From Phycisphaerales bacterium (GTDB lineage: Bacteria; Planctomycetota; Phycisphaerae; Phycisphaerales; SM1A02), in contig JAQWTL010000007.1 in the NCBI GenBank assembly GCA_029242715.1, positions 124,001-188,000 of the forward strand: 64,000 nucleotides of DNA, written 5' to 3'. The notes under the pieces are model-generated. The model made no database searches and was not told the DNA's origin. It saw nothing but the letters and a program-made list of their open reading frames with translations. Positions 19,662 through 29,320 of this stretch are shown here, piece after piece. How positions within the stretch are numbered: the first letter of the stretch is position 1; each line of letters starts with the position of its first letter. A program made the translations under genes and the position numbers.

Positions 19662-19994
19662 TCAGTCCCCGGAAGAGCCCTTTTTGGAGTCTGATCCCGA
19701 GGCAGAAGACGATCCCTTGTCGGTTGTCGTCTTGCTGTTTGATTTCTTGTCGGATTTGCCTTCCTTGGAGGGCTTTGGCTTGTCCGCCTGGCTGTCCTTC
19801 TTGTAGGACTCGCTTCGATAGTCAGTTTCGTAGAAACCACTTCCTTTGAACAGAACACCAGATCCTGTTCCGATCAGCCTCTTGAGTGTGAGTTTCTTGC
19901 ACTCAGGACACTTGCGTTTGACCGGCGCGCTCATCGACTGAAAAAGCTCGAAGGCGTGATCGCACGATTCACATTTGTAGTCGTAGGTAGGCAC
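19662..19994 (-). CDS. FmdB-family zinc-ribbon regulatory-like protein
   Basis: 110 residues. It starts with the family signature MPTYDYKCESCDHAFE, followed by CPECKK, giving two CxxC knuckles, then the conserved G-T/S-G-V-L-FKGSGFY-x-TDY stretch. The C-terminal 45 residues are low-complexity Lys/Ser/Asp/Gly (KKDSQADKPKPSKEGKSDKK). The function of the family is not settled. It begins 10 bases after grpE and probably shares its transcript. Confidence 0.88.
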   Translation of the reverse strand: MPTYDYKCESCDHAFELFQSMSAPVKRKCPECKKLTLKRLIGTGSGVLFKGSGFYETDYRSESYKKDSQADKPKPSKEGKSDKKSNSKTTTDKGSSSASGSDSKKGSSGD

Positions 19995-20004
19995 GAATGA
20001 CTCG

Positions 20005-20598
20005 TCAGGGCGCTACGGCAACCTTGGCAGGCCGCAATACCCGTTCTCCCATCTTGTAACCCGACTGCATGACCTGAACGATGTGGTCTGCCTCTATCCC
20101 ATCAGCAGCCTGCTTCAGCATGGCTTCATGTTGCATCGGATCAAATTCATCTCCAGGTGATGGCTCGATGCTTTCAACGCCATGCTCTGCAAGCATCTTC
20201 ATCAACTCGTCGCCTGCGATCCGAACACCCTCTGCGAACTGGTCGGTGGTCACTGACTCGAGATCCTGAGCCAAAGCCATGTTGACCTGGTCAAGAACCG
20301 GCAGAATGCCACGAACAATCGCTGCTCGAGCACTCAATTCAATCCTGCGTTCGTTTTCTACGGCACGCCGCTGGTTATTGCTGACCTCAGCCAATGCGCG
20401 AAGGCGATCCTCTCGGGCCTGATCGCGATCAACAATCAATTGCCGGATTGCCTCACCGATCTCGCCTTCAACTGTTTCGGCAAGACCAGCAATCACTTCA
20501 TCGGACATCGGCTCGACGACATCTTCCACTGGCAGAGTGTCCTGTCGTGCATCATCCTCGCAAGGAGTCCCGGTCATGTCGTCGTTCGTCATCGTCAT
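20005..20598 (-). CDS. grpE: GrpE nucleotide-exchange factor
   Basis: 197 residues. An acidic disordered N-terminus precedes a long helix (about 45-100: EAIRQLIVDRDQAREDRLRALAE in part) and the GrpE head with ILPVLDQVNMAL, then the C-terminal beta domain (GDEFDPMQHEAM, ending VMQSGYKMGERVLRPAKVAV). GrpE releases ADP from DnaK. It lies 25 bases after dnaJ. dnaK itself is not in the window, so the chaperone team is split. Confidence 0.93.
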   Translation of the reverse strand: MTMTNDDMTGTPCEDDARQDTLPVEDVVEPMSDEVIAGLAETVEGEIGEAIRQLIVDRDQAREDRLRALAEVSNNQRRAVENERRIELSARAAIVRGILPVLDQVNMALAQDLESVTTDQFAEGVRIAGDELMKMLAEHGVESIEPSPGDEFDPMQHEAMLKQAADGIEADHIVQVMQSGYKMGERVLRPAKVAVAP

Positions 20599-20623
20599 AT
20601 TCTGAATTCCACTTCGTTTGGTC

Positions 20624-21775
20624 TCATCTGCCTGTTACGGCATCCTTGATCCGGTTCCAGAACGATGGGTTCGTTGCATTGACCTCGATATCCTCGGTCT
20701 CCGCATACTGGGAAAGCAGTTCACGTTGGGCCTCATCCAGCTTCTGAGGGACAATCACCTGTAGAACTGCCACAAGATCCCCTCGCCGCGATGTCCGAAG
20801 CGTCGGAAGGCCATGGCTATCCAATCTAAAAAGAGATCCATGCTGTGTTCCTGGAGGAACTTCGATCTCCGCCGTTTCCTCATCACGGTCCAATACCGGA
20901 ATACTGATGGTTGCACCAAGTGCAAGCTGGGCGAAAGAAACGGGGACTGCAACGATTAGATCATTGCCATCCCGCTCGAACTGTTCATGTGTTTCGACCC
21001 TGCAGACAACATGCAGATCGCCTCTGCCTGCTGAACCAGAAGGATCTGCCTGTACCGGAGGTGGCTCACCTTCACCGGCAAGGCGAACAGCCTGTCCATC
21101 ATGAATGCCGGCAGGAACGCGTACCGAGAGACGACGCTCAACACTGACCCGGCCCTGCCCCCTGCAGTCATCGCACTTGTCCGTCACCATCGTGCCACGC
21201 CCACCACAAGCAGGGCAGTTGGTCACCATGCGGAACATTCCACCAAGACCCGCCTGCTCGACCTGGCCAGCACCTGCACACGTCTTGCATGATTCGGGGG
21301 TACTGCCGGGCCTGGCACCTGTGCCCTCACAGGTATCGCAGACATCCACACGCGAGAAGACAACTTCTGTCTCTGTGCCCTCAAGCACTTCCTCAAGTGT
21401 GAGTACGACCTCTGTCTCAAGGTCATATCCACGCACGGCCTGTCGACTTCGACGAGAACCTCCACCAAACCCACCACCAAAGATGTCGTCAAACATCGAG
21501 AAGATGTCCTCGACATGCATGGTCCTGAAATCATGTCCAGGCCGGGATCGCAGGCCGTCACGACCAAATCGGTCGTAAGCGTGACGCCGCTCATCATCTG
21601 AGAGAACCTCGTAGGCCTCTGCCGCCTCCTTGAATGATGCCTCGGCACCAGCATCACCTGGATTACGATCCGGGTGAAACTTCATGGCGAGGCGGCGGTA
21701 GGCTCGCTTCACCTCGTCACCGGACGCAGTGCGTTCGATGTTGAGGACCTCGTAATAGCAGCGGGTCGTAGCCAT
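20624..21775 (-). CDS. dnaJ: DnaJ co-chaperone (full type I)
   Basis: 383 residues. The J domain (residues 5-70) has HPDRNPGD, including the HPD triad that stimulates DnaK ATPase. A Gly/Phe/Arg region (DIFGGGFGGGSRRS) follows. The zinc-finger domain at about 142-212 has all four CxxCxGxG repeats (CDTCEGTG, CKTCAGAG, CPACGGRG, CDDCRGQG). The two client-binding beta domains complete the type I layout. It lies 36 bases after the second groEL. Confidence 0.95.
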   Translation of the reverse strand: MATTRCYYEVLNIERTASGDEVKRAYRRLAMKFHPDRNPGDAGAEASFKEAAEAYEVLSDDERRHAYDRFGRDGLRSRPGHDFRTMHVEDIFSMFDDIFGGGFGGGSRRSRQAVRGYDLETEVVLTLEEVLEGTETEVVFSRVDVCDTCEGTGARPGSTPESCKTCAGAGQVEQAGLGGMFRMVTNCPACGGRGTMVTDKCDDCRGQGRVSVERRLSVRVPAGIHDGQAVRLAGEGEPPPVQADPSGSAGRGDLHVVCRVETHEQFERDGNDLIVAVPVSFAQLALGATISIPVLDRDEETAEIEVPPGTQHGSLFRLDSHGLPTLRTSRRGDLVAVLQVIVPQKLDEAQRELLSQYAETEDIEVNATNPSFWNRIKDAVTGR

Positions 21776-21811
21776 GACAGGAACTCTACGTTGCCACCAA
21801 CAACATCTGCA

Positions 21812-23425
21812 TCAGCAAATGGCGTCGTTGGCAGGTTCGGTTTCGTCAGCCAGTTCGGTGATTGCAACATCAGCGGTCAACATCAGGCCTGAGACCGATG
21901 CTGCGTTCAGCAATGCGGCGCGAACAACCTTTGCAGGATCGATGATGCCCGACTTGTAGAGCATCTCGTATTCACCCGCACTGGCGTTGTAGCCAAAATC
22001 GTTCTTGCCTTCACTGACCTTTTCAGCAACCACGTCACCATCGACTCCACTGTTGTGAGCAATGTGCCAGATTGGCGCCGTCAACGCATCAGCCACGATG
22101 TCGTAGCCAAGCTTCTCATCGCCATGACCCCGGCTTCTTGCCTTCTTCAGGGCCTCGACGCAACGGAGATAAGCAACTCCACCGCCTGGCACAAAGCCTT
22201 CAGCTGCTGCAGCTCGTGTAGCCGCGAGTGCATCTTCGACACGATCCTTCCGTTCCTTCATGTCAGGTTCGGTTGCACCGCCGACGGTGATGACGGCAAC
22301 TCCGCCAGTGAGCTTCGCCAGTCGCTCCTGGAGCTTCTCGCGATCGTAGTCACTTGTCGATTTCTCAATCTGGTTCTTGATCTGACTGGCGCGACGGCCA
22401 ACCTCGGTCTTCTTGCCGCCACCCTTCAGAATGGTGGTGGAATCCTTGTTGACCGTGATTCGCTTCGCCTTGCCAAGCTCTCCCAGTTCGATGTCCTCAA
22501 GATTGCGGCCAATGTCCTCTGAGATGAATTCGCCACCAGTCAAGACGGCGATGTCGCCCAGCATGGCTTTACGCCTCTCACCAAATCCTGGAGCCTTGAC
22601 TGCACAGACCTGGATGACACCTCGAAGACGGTTGACTACCAGAGCCGCCAGGGCTTCGTTATCAACATCCTCAGCGATGATCAGCAGAGGCTGGCCAGCG
22701 GTTGCAACCTTGTTCAACAGCGGCAACAGGTCTGCCAGGTTCGAGATCTTCTTCTCATTAATGAGAATGAGGCAATCTTCAAGAACGCATTCTGCGGTCT
22801 TGGGATCCGTCATGAAGTATGGGCTCAGGAAGCCCTTGTCGAATGCCATGCCCTCGACATAGTCAAGAGCTGTCTCGCTTGTCTTGCCTTCCTCGATCTC
22901 GACGACACCATCAGCACCGACCGTATCAATTGCACTGGCAATCAGGGTCGCGATGGACTTGTCATGGTTCGAAGACACCATGGCGATCTTCTGAAGATCT
23001 TCCTTGCCCTTGCAGGTCTTGGCCATGTCTTCAATGGCCTCACCTGCAGCGATGGCTGCAGCGTTGATGCCACGTTGCATCGCTACGGCATTGGCACCTG
23101 ATGTCAGGTGACGCAGGCCGGAGCGGTAGATTCCCTCTGCCAGAACGGTTGCTGTCGTCGTGCCATCTCCGGCCAGATCGGCCGTCTTCTTGGCAACCTG
23201 ATGAACCATCTGAGCACCCATGTTCTCGAATGGAGCAGGCAGCTCGACCTCTTTGGAGACCGATACGCCGTCCTTCGAAACAGCGGGTCCTCCGAACGAC
23301 TTCTCCATGACGACATTCCGGCCACCCGGACCCATCGTTACTGATACCGCGCGGCTCATCTTTTCAATCCCAGCCAGGAATTCCTGGCGAGCTTCCGCGT
23401 CGAATTTCATCTGCTTGCTGGACAT
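21812..23425 (-). CDS. groEL: Chaperonin GroEL, second copy (no GGM tail)
   Basis: 537 residues. ATP-site motifs are intact ([21 protein letters not shown]), so it should assemble and hydrolyse ATP. It differs from the other copy in client- and tail-related features. The apical motif is FDKGFLSPYF, which puts Phe where E. coli GroEL has Tyr199. The chain ends in a polar stretch (ETEPANDAIC) with no Gly-Gly-Met tail. It also has unusual substitutions at the conserved N-terminal signature (TMGPGGRNVVMEKSFGG). It follows groES by 54 bases. I read it as a specialised paralogue; whether it uses the same GroES is inference. Confidence 0.95.
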   Translation of the reverse strand: MSSKQMKFDAEARQEFLAGIEKMSRAVSVTMGPGGRNVVMEKSFGGPAVSKDGVSVSKEVELPAPFENMGAQMVHQVAKKTADLAGDGTTTATVLAEGIYRSGLRHLTSGANAVAMQRGINAAAIAAGEAIEDMAKTCKGKEDLQKIAMVSSNHDKSIATLIASAIDTVGADGVVEIEEGKTSETALDYVEGMAFDKGFLSPYFMTDPKTAECVLEDCLILINEKKISNLADLLPLLNKVATAGQPLLIIAEDVDNEALAALVVNRLRGVIQVCAVKAPGFGERRKAMLGDIAVLTGGEFISEDIGRNLEDIELGELGKAKRITVNKDSTTILKGGGKKTEVGRRASQIKNQIEKSTSDYDREKLQERLAKLTGGVAVITVGGATEPDMKERKDRVEDALAATRAAAAEGFVPGGGVAYLRCVEALKKARSRGHGDEKLGYDIVADALTAPIWHIAHNSGVDGDVVAEKVSEGKNDFGYNASAGEYEMLYKSGIIDPAKVVRAALLNAASVSGLMLTADVAITELADETEPANDAIC

Positions 23426-23479
23426 GCGACTTCCTTCCGTACCTCTATCGTGACCGAGACTGGCTTCGTGGCCGACAGA

Positions 23480-23767
23480 TCACTCGATGACGCCGAGCAA
23501 CTCCGATTCGCGAACGATCAGATGCGTCGAGTTCTTGATTTCAACCTCGGTTCCGGCGTACTTGCTGTACACCACAGTGTCGCCCTTCTTGACGGCAGGC
23601 TTGATGCGTTCGCCGTTGTCGAGCAGTTTGCCCGGACCGGTCGCAACAACCTTGCCCTGCATTGGTTTTTCCTTTGCAGACTCGGGCAAATAGATACCTG
23701 ACTCCGTACGAGACTCGGCCTCAGTGGGCTTCACAAGCACTCGATCTTCCAGGGGGGTGACTGACAT
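23480..23767 (-). CDS. groES: Co-chaperonin GroES
   Basis: 95 residues, normal GroES length. It begins VTPLEDRVLVKP, has the mobile loop (ESRTESGIYLPESAKEK) that docks on GroEL, and ends THLIVRESELLGVIE. It is placed between two groEL genes, 50 bases after the first stop and 54 before the second start. It is the only groES in the window, so it may serve both rings. Confidence 0.95.
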   Translation of the reverse strand: MSVTPLEDRVLVKPTEAESRTESGIYLPESAKEKPMQGKVVATGPGKLLDNGERIKPAVKKGDTVVYSKYAGTEVEIKNSTHLIVRESELLGVIE

Positions 23768-23817
23768 GAGAATTCTCCGTTTAGTTCCTGTAATGGATCA
23801 ATGGCGACGCTTGTGGC

Positions 23818-25578
<1,761 letters not shown>

Positions 25579-25794
25579 TCACCCGTTGCTTGAAGACCTC
25601 GCTCCGGGAGACGGACCTCGTATCTTCTCTCAAATCCCGCGCCAGTGGGCAGCAGGCCGAGAAACAGAGAACCGGCCTTGGTGGCCCACCCAGGCGGATC
25701 ATGCCAACCCACTCGTGCCATGAGGCTGGTAGTTGCTGCATCAATCCTGCCAGGTTGGCAGACAAATACATCGGGAACGGCCCGTTGGTCCCCG

Positions 25795-26865
25795 CTAGTC
25801 CAAGTATTCACGGAGCCTTGGTGGGGGCGATTTCAGCGCCTGTCGAACCCAGGACATGTTGAAAGACAGGTAGATAAAACCCACCAAAACCAACAGTCCA
25901 GCCACAAGTGCCATGGCCATTCCGATGAAAGCCAATCCGGAAATCGAGTTGCCTGAAATCGTGAAACGCCCAAGAGTCAGGAAGCTGCTCATCTTCCACG
26001 TTACGGCCAGTTCCCCCAGCCAGGAAAGCGTGATCCCCAATGCAACGAAACCAAGGCCAACCACGAGATCGCGAATTCGCTGTCGCCGTATCTGATCCGT
26101 TCGAAACACGCGACTACGCCTGCCCACCACGACAACAATGAGACGCAGGCCGGAAAGGAAGATCACACCGCCCGCCATGGAAACAAGAAAGATGGGGCCA
26201 GGACCGAAAACTGCCGAAGGAGGGAACCACCAGATCAGGACACATCCGGTGATCCAGATGATCAAACCCACCAAGCACACGCCGATGCCTTGACGACCAT
26301 CGAACCCCTTTGTCCCCTCAGGAGAAGGCCACAGCATGATGGCCGGCCAAACGGCAATCAGCCCACAAATCAAACTGATCAGAATTCCCGCAGAATCAAA
26401 CCAGTATGCCGCCCTTGACAGACCGCCTGTAATCCAGGGGAGATGAGCGAGAATCATCACAATCATGGCAACACAAGCGAGCAAACTCAGAATGGCGAGA
26501 CTCAGCAGAGCATTGCCCACAACCTTTGGTGCCAGTAAAGGAGGGAGTCGATGTGTCGTCGGATCAATGATGGCTTCAAGTGATCGGCTTGCCGGCAGCC
26601 CGCACTCTGGACATGCCGCCAGAGCAGGCAATCCCTGAAGGTCGTACCGGCATTGCTTGCATGGAAGAGGTAGCCTGATGGCGCGTCCCTCCAGCCGCTC
26701 CGGGCCGTCGCTTCCGATCAGAATGTCAACATGCGTAGATTCCAAGGAAACTGCATTCCAATCACGTTTGTTCCAGGGGGGTGTCTCCTGGATCTCAACC
26801 GACCTGACACGGCTATACTCACATTCCTTCAAGGCCAAACGCGGCCCATTGTCCAAACCCGGCAA
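25795..26865 (-). CDS. Membrane protein with N-terminal zinc ribbon (paralogue of the gene at 60540)
   Basis: Up to 356 residues. A ribbon CKQCRYDLQGL then CPECG lies near residues 69-93, followed by about seven hydrophobic segments, including ILSLLACVAMIVMILAHL and GLAFIGMAMALVAGLLVLV. The start is uncertain: there is no ATG before the ribbon, so the frame begins at TTG 26865 or at a later TTG near 26742. The C-x-x-C-x-Y-D-L-x-G-L...CPECG pattern is common in planctomycetal membrane proteins of unknown role. It is divergent from moxR with only 32 bases between. Confidence 0.75.
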   Translation of the reverse strand: MPGLDNGPRLALKECEYSRVRSVEIQETPPWNKRDWNAVSLESTHVDILIGSDGPERLEGRAIRLPLPCKQCRYDLQGLPALAACPECGLPASRSLEAIIDPTTHRLPPLLAPKVVGNALLSLAILSLLACVAMIVMILAHLPWITGGLSRAAYWFDSAGILISLICGLIAVWPAIMLWPSPEGTKGFDGRQGIGVCLVGLIIWITGCVLIWWFPPSAVFGPGPIFLVSMAGGVIFLSGLRLIVVVVGRRSRVFRTDQIRRQRIRDLVVGLGFVALGITLSWLGELAVTWKMSSFLTLGRFTISGNSISGLAFIGMAMALVAGLLVLVGFIYLSFNMSWVRQALKSPPPRLREYLD

Positions 26866-26897
26866 ACCGGGATGTCACTCACCATGGGAGGACGGGC

Positions 26898-27830
26898 ATG
26901 AATACGGATGCCCTGAATCAACTTCGTGACAATATCACGTCGGTCTACCTTGGCAACACAACGGCCGTAGATCGACTGTTGACCTGCATCCTCGCACGTG
27001 GACACGTCCTGATCGAGGATGTTCCGGGTGTTGGGAAGACCGTTCTTGCCAGCGCCCTTGCCAGATCGATCCAGGGCTCCTTCTCCAGGATCCAGTGCAC
27101 CCCTGACCTGCTTCCTGCTGACGTAACCGGGATTACCGTGTACGACCGCGATACGAGTGACTTCCACTTCAAAGCCGGCCCCATCTTTCACAATGTCGTA
27201 GTGGCAGATGAGATCAATCGGACAACACCTCGAACACAATCGGCCATGCTTGAAGCCATGAGTGAAAACGTGGTGTCGATTGATGGTGTAACCCGCTCGC
27301 TACCAGAGCCGTTCATGGTGGTTGCCACACAGAATCCTTATGAGTTCGAGGGAACCTACTTCCTTCCCGAGAACCAGCTCGACCGTTTTCTGATGCGCAT
27401 TGCCCTGGGTTATCCAGCGCCTCCTGACGAATGCAGGGTGCTCGAACAACAGCCAGCAAGAAACATCCTGGAATCACTGAAGCCGGTCATTGGCATCGAA
27501 GATGTTCTGCGGCTTCAGAAATTGACCGATGGCGTTCGCATTGATCCCTCGCTTCTCGAATACATCATCGCCTTGGCCACTGCCACACGCAGCCATGATG
27601 ATTTGCAGGTTGGCCTCAGTCCGCGTGGATCACTTGCTCTGTCCCAGACTGCACGCGCAACAGCAGTGCTGGACCAACGCGACTACTGCATACCGGAAGA
27701 CATCGTGAGCAATGTCATTCCCGTGTGTTCCCACCGGATCATCAGCCGAAGCTACATGCACGACGGTGACACCCTCACAACCCGCCGGATCATGCAGCAA
27801 GTTCTTGAAACGGTCTCGTCTCCAGCCTGA
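26898..27830 (+). CDS. MoxR-family AAA+ ATPase
   Basis: 310 residues, typical length. Walker A GVGKT within VPGVGKTVLASALA lies near residue 41, Walker B VVADEINR near 100, and ATQNPYEFEGTYFLPENQ carries the MoxR sensor-1 stretch. The C-terminal lid (SPRGSLALSQTARATA) is present. MoxR proteins act as chaperone-like ATPases with VWA-domain and DUF58 partners, usually encoded next door. Here neither neighbour is present: upstream is a divergent membrane gene, downstream a convergent PH-like gene. Confidence 0.92.
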   Translation: MNTDALNQLRDNITSVYLGNTTAVDRLLTCILARGHVLIEDVPGVGKTVLASALARSIQGSFSRIQCTPDLLPADVTGITVYDRDTSDFHFKAGPIFHNVVVADEINRTTPRTQSAMLEAMSENVVSIDGVTRSLPEPFMVVATQNPYEFEGTYFLPENQLDRFLMRIALGYPAPPDECRVLEQQPARNILESLKPVIGIEDVLRLQKLTDGVRIDPSLLEYIIALATATRSHDDLQVGLSPRGSLALSQTARATAVLDQRDYCIPEDIVSNVIPVCSHRIISRSYMHDGDTLTTRRIMQQVLETVSSPA

Positions 27831-27839
27831 TTCAGGCTG
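27823..27839. terminator. Short hairpin over the facing stop codons of moxR and the PH-like gene
   Basis: CAGCCTGA and TCAGGCTG form a perfect eight-base inverted repeat around one central T. It contains both stop codons (each gene ends GCC TGA). There is no clear T-run. It could be a bidirectional terminator or a consequence of both genes ending in the same codons. Confidence 0.3.
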
Positions 27840-28464
27840 CTTGAGATCGAATCGCCCGACGAATCATTGACTGCACCTGCTGCTGGGCGACGCCTGGGTT
27901 GGCAAGCATGCACCAAGCGGTGTCGTAGCAAGCCGTGCCTGCAGTCGCGAACAACAGGGTTCCAATACCCGTGCACCGCTCAGGAATGCTGACTGAAACC
28001 AGTGTCTGTCTCAGGTTGAGCAAGGAGGTCTCGTATACCGAGCGACGAACAACTCCGGCACAGGTCAATACGCGATCCGTTGTCAGCACGTACACGCGAA
28101 ATCGTCTTTCAAGAACAGACCAGGCAATCAGAACTGCAGACAGCCCGATCGCAATTGCCCAGGTGAACCACCAGGCGGAAGCAGACAGTACATCCAGGCT
28201 TTCAAGCGCAGCGACGGCAATGGTCACGAGAATCGCAAGGATCACAACGCCTACGATCCATGAAACTGGATAGAGCAGAATGAACCACCAGCTTGGCCGA
28301 AGCACCAGCACAACAGATTCATCACCTCGAATGGTGCCCCTGGGTAAACCTCCGGACATGCTTTCGGGGTCCGGGGTCTGCGAAGTTGCTGCCAGATCAT
28401 CGTGTTGTTGATGCGTGTGAGGCATGGCATCAGATAATGGAAGAGTCGGACAAGCAGTCATCAT
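27832..28464 (-). CDS. Membrane protein with bacterial PH-like (bPH2/DUF304-type) domain
   Basis: Up to 210 residues; ATG at 28461 or 28425 is also possible and none has a clear ribosome-binding site. A polar N-terminus is followed by two transmembrane helices (about 57-85 and 95-118), then a compact domain with FRVYVLTTDRVLTCAGVVRRSVYETSLLNLRQT, which is typical of this family. The facing moxR gene ends one base away. Role unknown; family members sit in membranes and may bind lipids or partners. Confidence 0.7.
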   Translation of the reverse strand: MMTACPTLPLSDAMPHTHQQHDDLAATSQTPDPESMSGGLPRGTIRGDESVVLVLRPSWWFILLYPVSWIVGVVILAILVTIAVAALESLDVLSASAWWFTWAIAIGLSAVLIAWSVLERRFRVYVLTTDRVLTCAGVVRRSVYETSLLNLRQTLVSVSIPERCTGIGTLLFATAGTACYDTAWCMLANPGVAQQQVQSMIRRAIRSQAA

Positions 28465-28514
28465 TTACCGGCACCTGGTGCGGAGCGGGCAACAGCCAAC
28501 TCTCTACTCATGGA

Positions 28515-28536
28515 TATCGTGCCATTGGGCACGATA
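28515..28536. other. Perfect 9-bp inverted repeat downstream of hpt
   Basis: TATCGTGCC and GGCACGATA with a four-base loop lie 50-70 bases after the hpt stop and before the PH-like gene on the same strand. It could end the hpt transcript, but no T-run follows on either strand. An operator-like site for the PH-like gene is an alternative. Confidence 0.4.
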
Positions 28537-28586
28537 CCGGTACCAATTTCCTGAACCCTTGCTGATATGAACCTGTTCAATCCCAT

Positions 28587-29135
28587 TCAGGATTGATGTA
28601 CTTCCGGACTGAGTACTCCGATATCCGGCAGGTTCCGGTAGAGACCGTTGTAATCAAGCCCGTAACCAACGACAAACTCATCAGGGATGTCGAACCCGAT
28701 GAATTCGCATGGCACATCTGGAGCTGTTTCCTTCCGAAGCAGTACGCAGACCATTACGGAAGCCGCTCCAGCCTCTTCGGCCATGGCCCGCAGGCATGTA
28801 ATGGTGCGACCAGAATCAAGGACATCATCAACAATCAGAACATGGCAGCCCTTCAACGACTGGGCATGAAAACCTTCAACCTCGACTGGCTGAGTAGCCA
28901 CAGTGGTTTCACCGACATAACTGATTGCTCTGACGGGCTCTATGCGAAATGGAATTGGAAGGTGCCTCATCAGGTCCGCCATGAAGACCACACTGCCAGT
29001 CATGATGGGCAGCACAATGAGATCCGAACCCTGAACCTTTGCCCGCAAATCTCTTTCCAGGTCTGCAGCCAATGCCTCGATGCGTTCAGCGATGCTGTCA
29101 CGATCGATGAGAATGGTCGAGAGGTCCTCGTGCAT
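28587..29135 (-). CDS. hpt: Hypoxanthine phosphoribosyltransferase
   Basis: 182 residues from ATG at 29135; the longer frame starts at TTG 29159. The PRPP-binding motif VLIVDDVLDSGRT lies near residue 105, the flexible-loop stretch ISYVGETTVATQPVE before it, and the C-terminal FVVGYGLDYNGLYRNLPDIG is diagnostic for Hpt. It salvages hypoxanthine and guanine to IMP and GMP. The gene is divergent from folC. Confidence 0.92.
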   Translation of the reverse strand: MHEDLSTILIDRDSIAERIEALAADLERDLRAKVQGSDLIVLPIMTGSVVFMADLMRHLPIPFRIEPVRAISYVGETTVATQPVEVEGFHAQSLKGCHVLIVDDVLDSGRTITCLRAMAEEAGAASVMVCVLLRKETAPDVPCEFIGFDIPDEFVVGYGLDYNGLYRNLPDIGVLSPEVHQS

Positions 29136-29255
29136 CGCGTGGGATGGTAACAGGGGCAAACAAATTTGAATTTGGCCGACATCAAGTGGTCCAGAACCCC
29201 TGAATCAAGGGTAGAACCCGCTGTTTTTTACCGGCCTGGCCGCCGTAAGACGTTG

Positions 29256-29284
29256 TTGACAAAGTGTTTACAATCGTTTATTTG
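29256..29284 (+). promoter_or_regulatory. Candidate sigma-70-type promoter for folC
   Basis: TTGACA at 29256-29261, a 17-base spacer, then TATTTG at 29279-29284 in a locally AT-rich stretch. Only three of six bases match the -10 consensus. If used, transcription would start near 29291, which supports ATG 29321 over the in-frame GTG at 29264 as the folC start. Confidence 0.45.
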
Positions 29285-29320
29285 AACTTGAGGCCCACAT
29301 TTGCTACATTGGCTCAGATC

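Noticed and set aside
29264-29320. GTG start at 29264 for folC
   Set aside because: It lies within the likely promoter and before the predicted transcript start; ATG 29321 leads directly into the protein.
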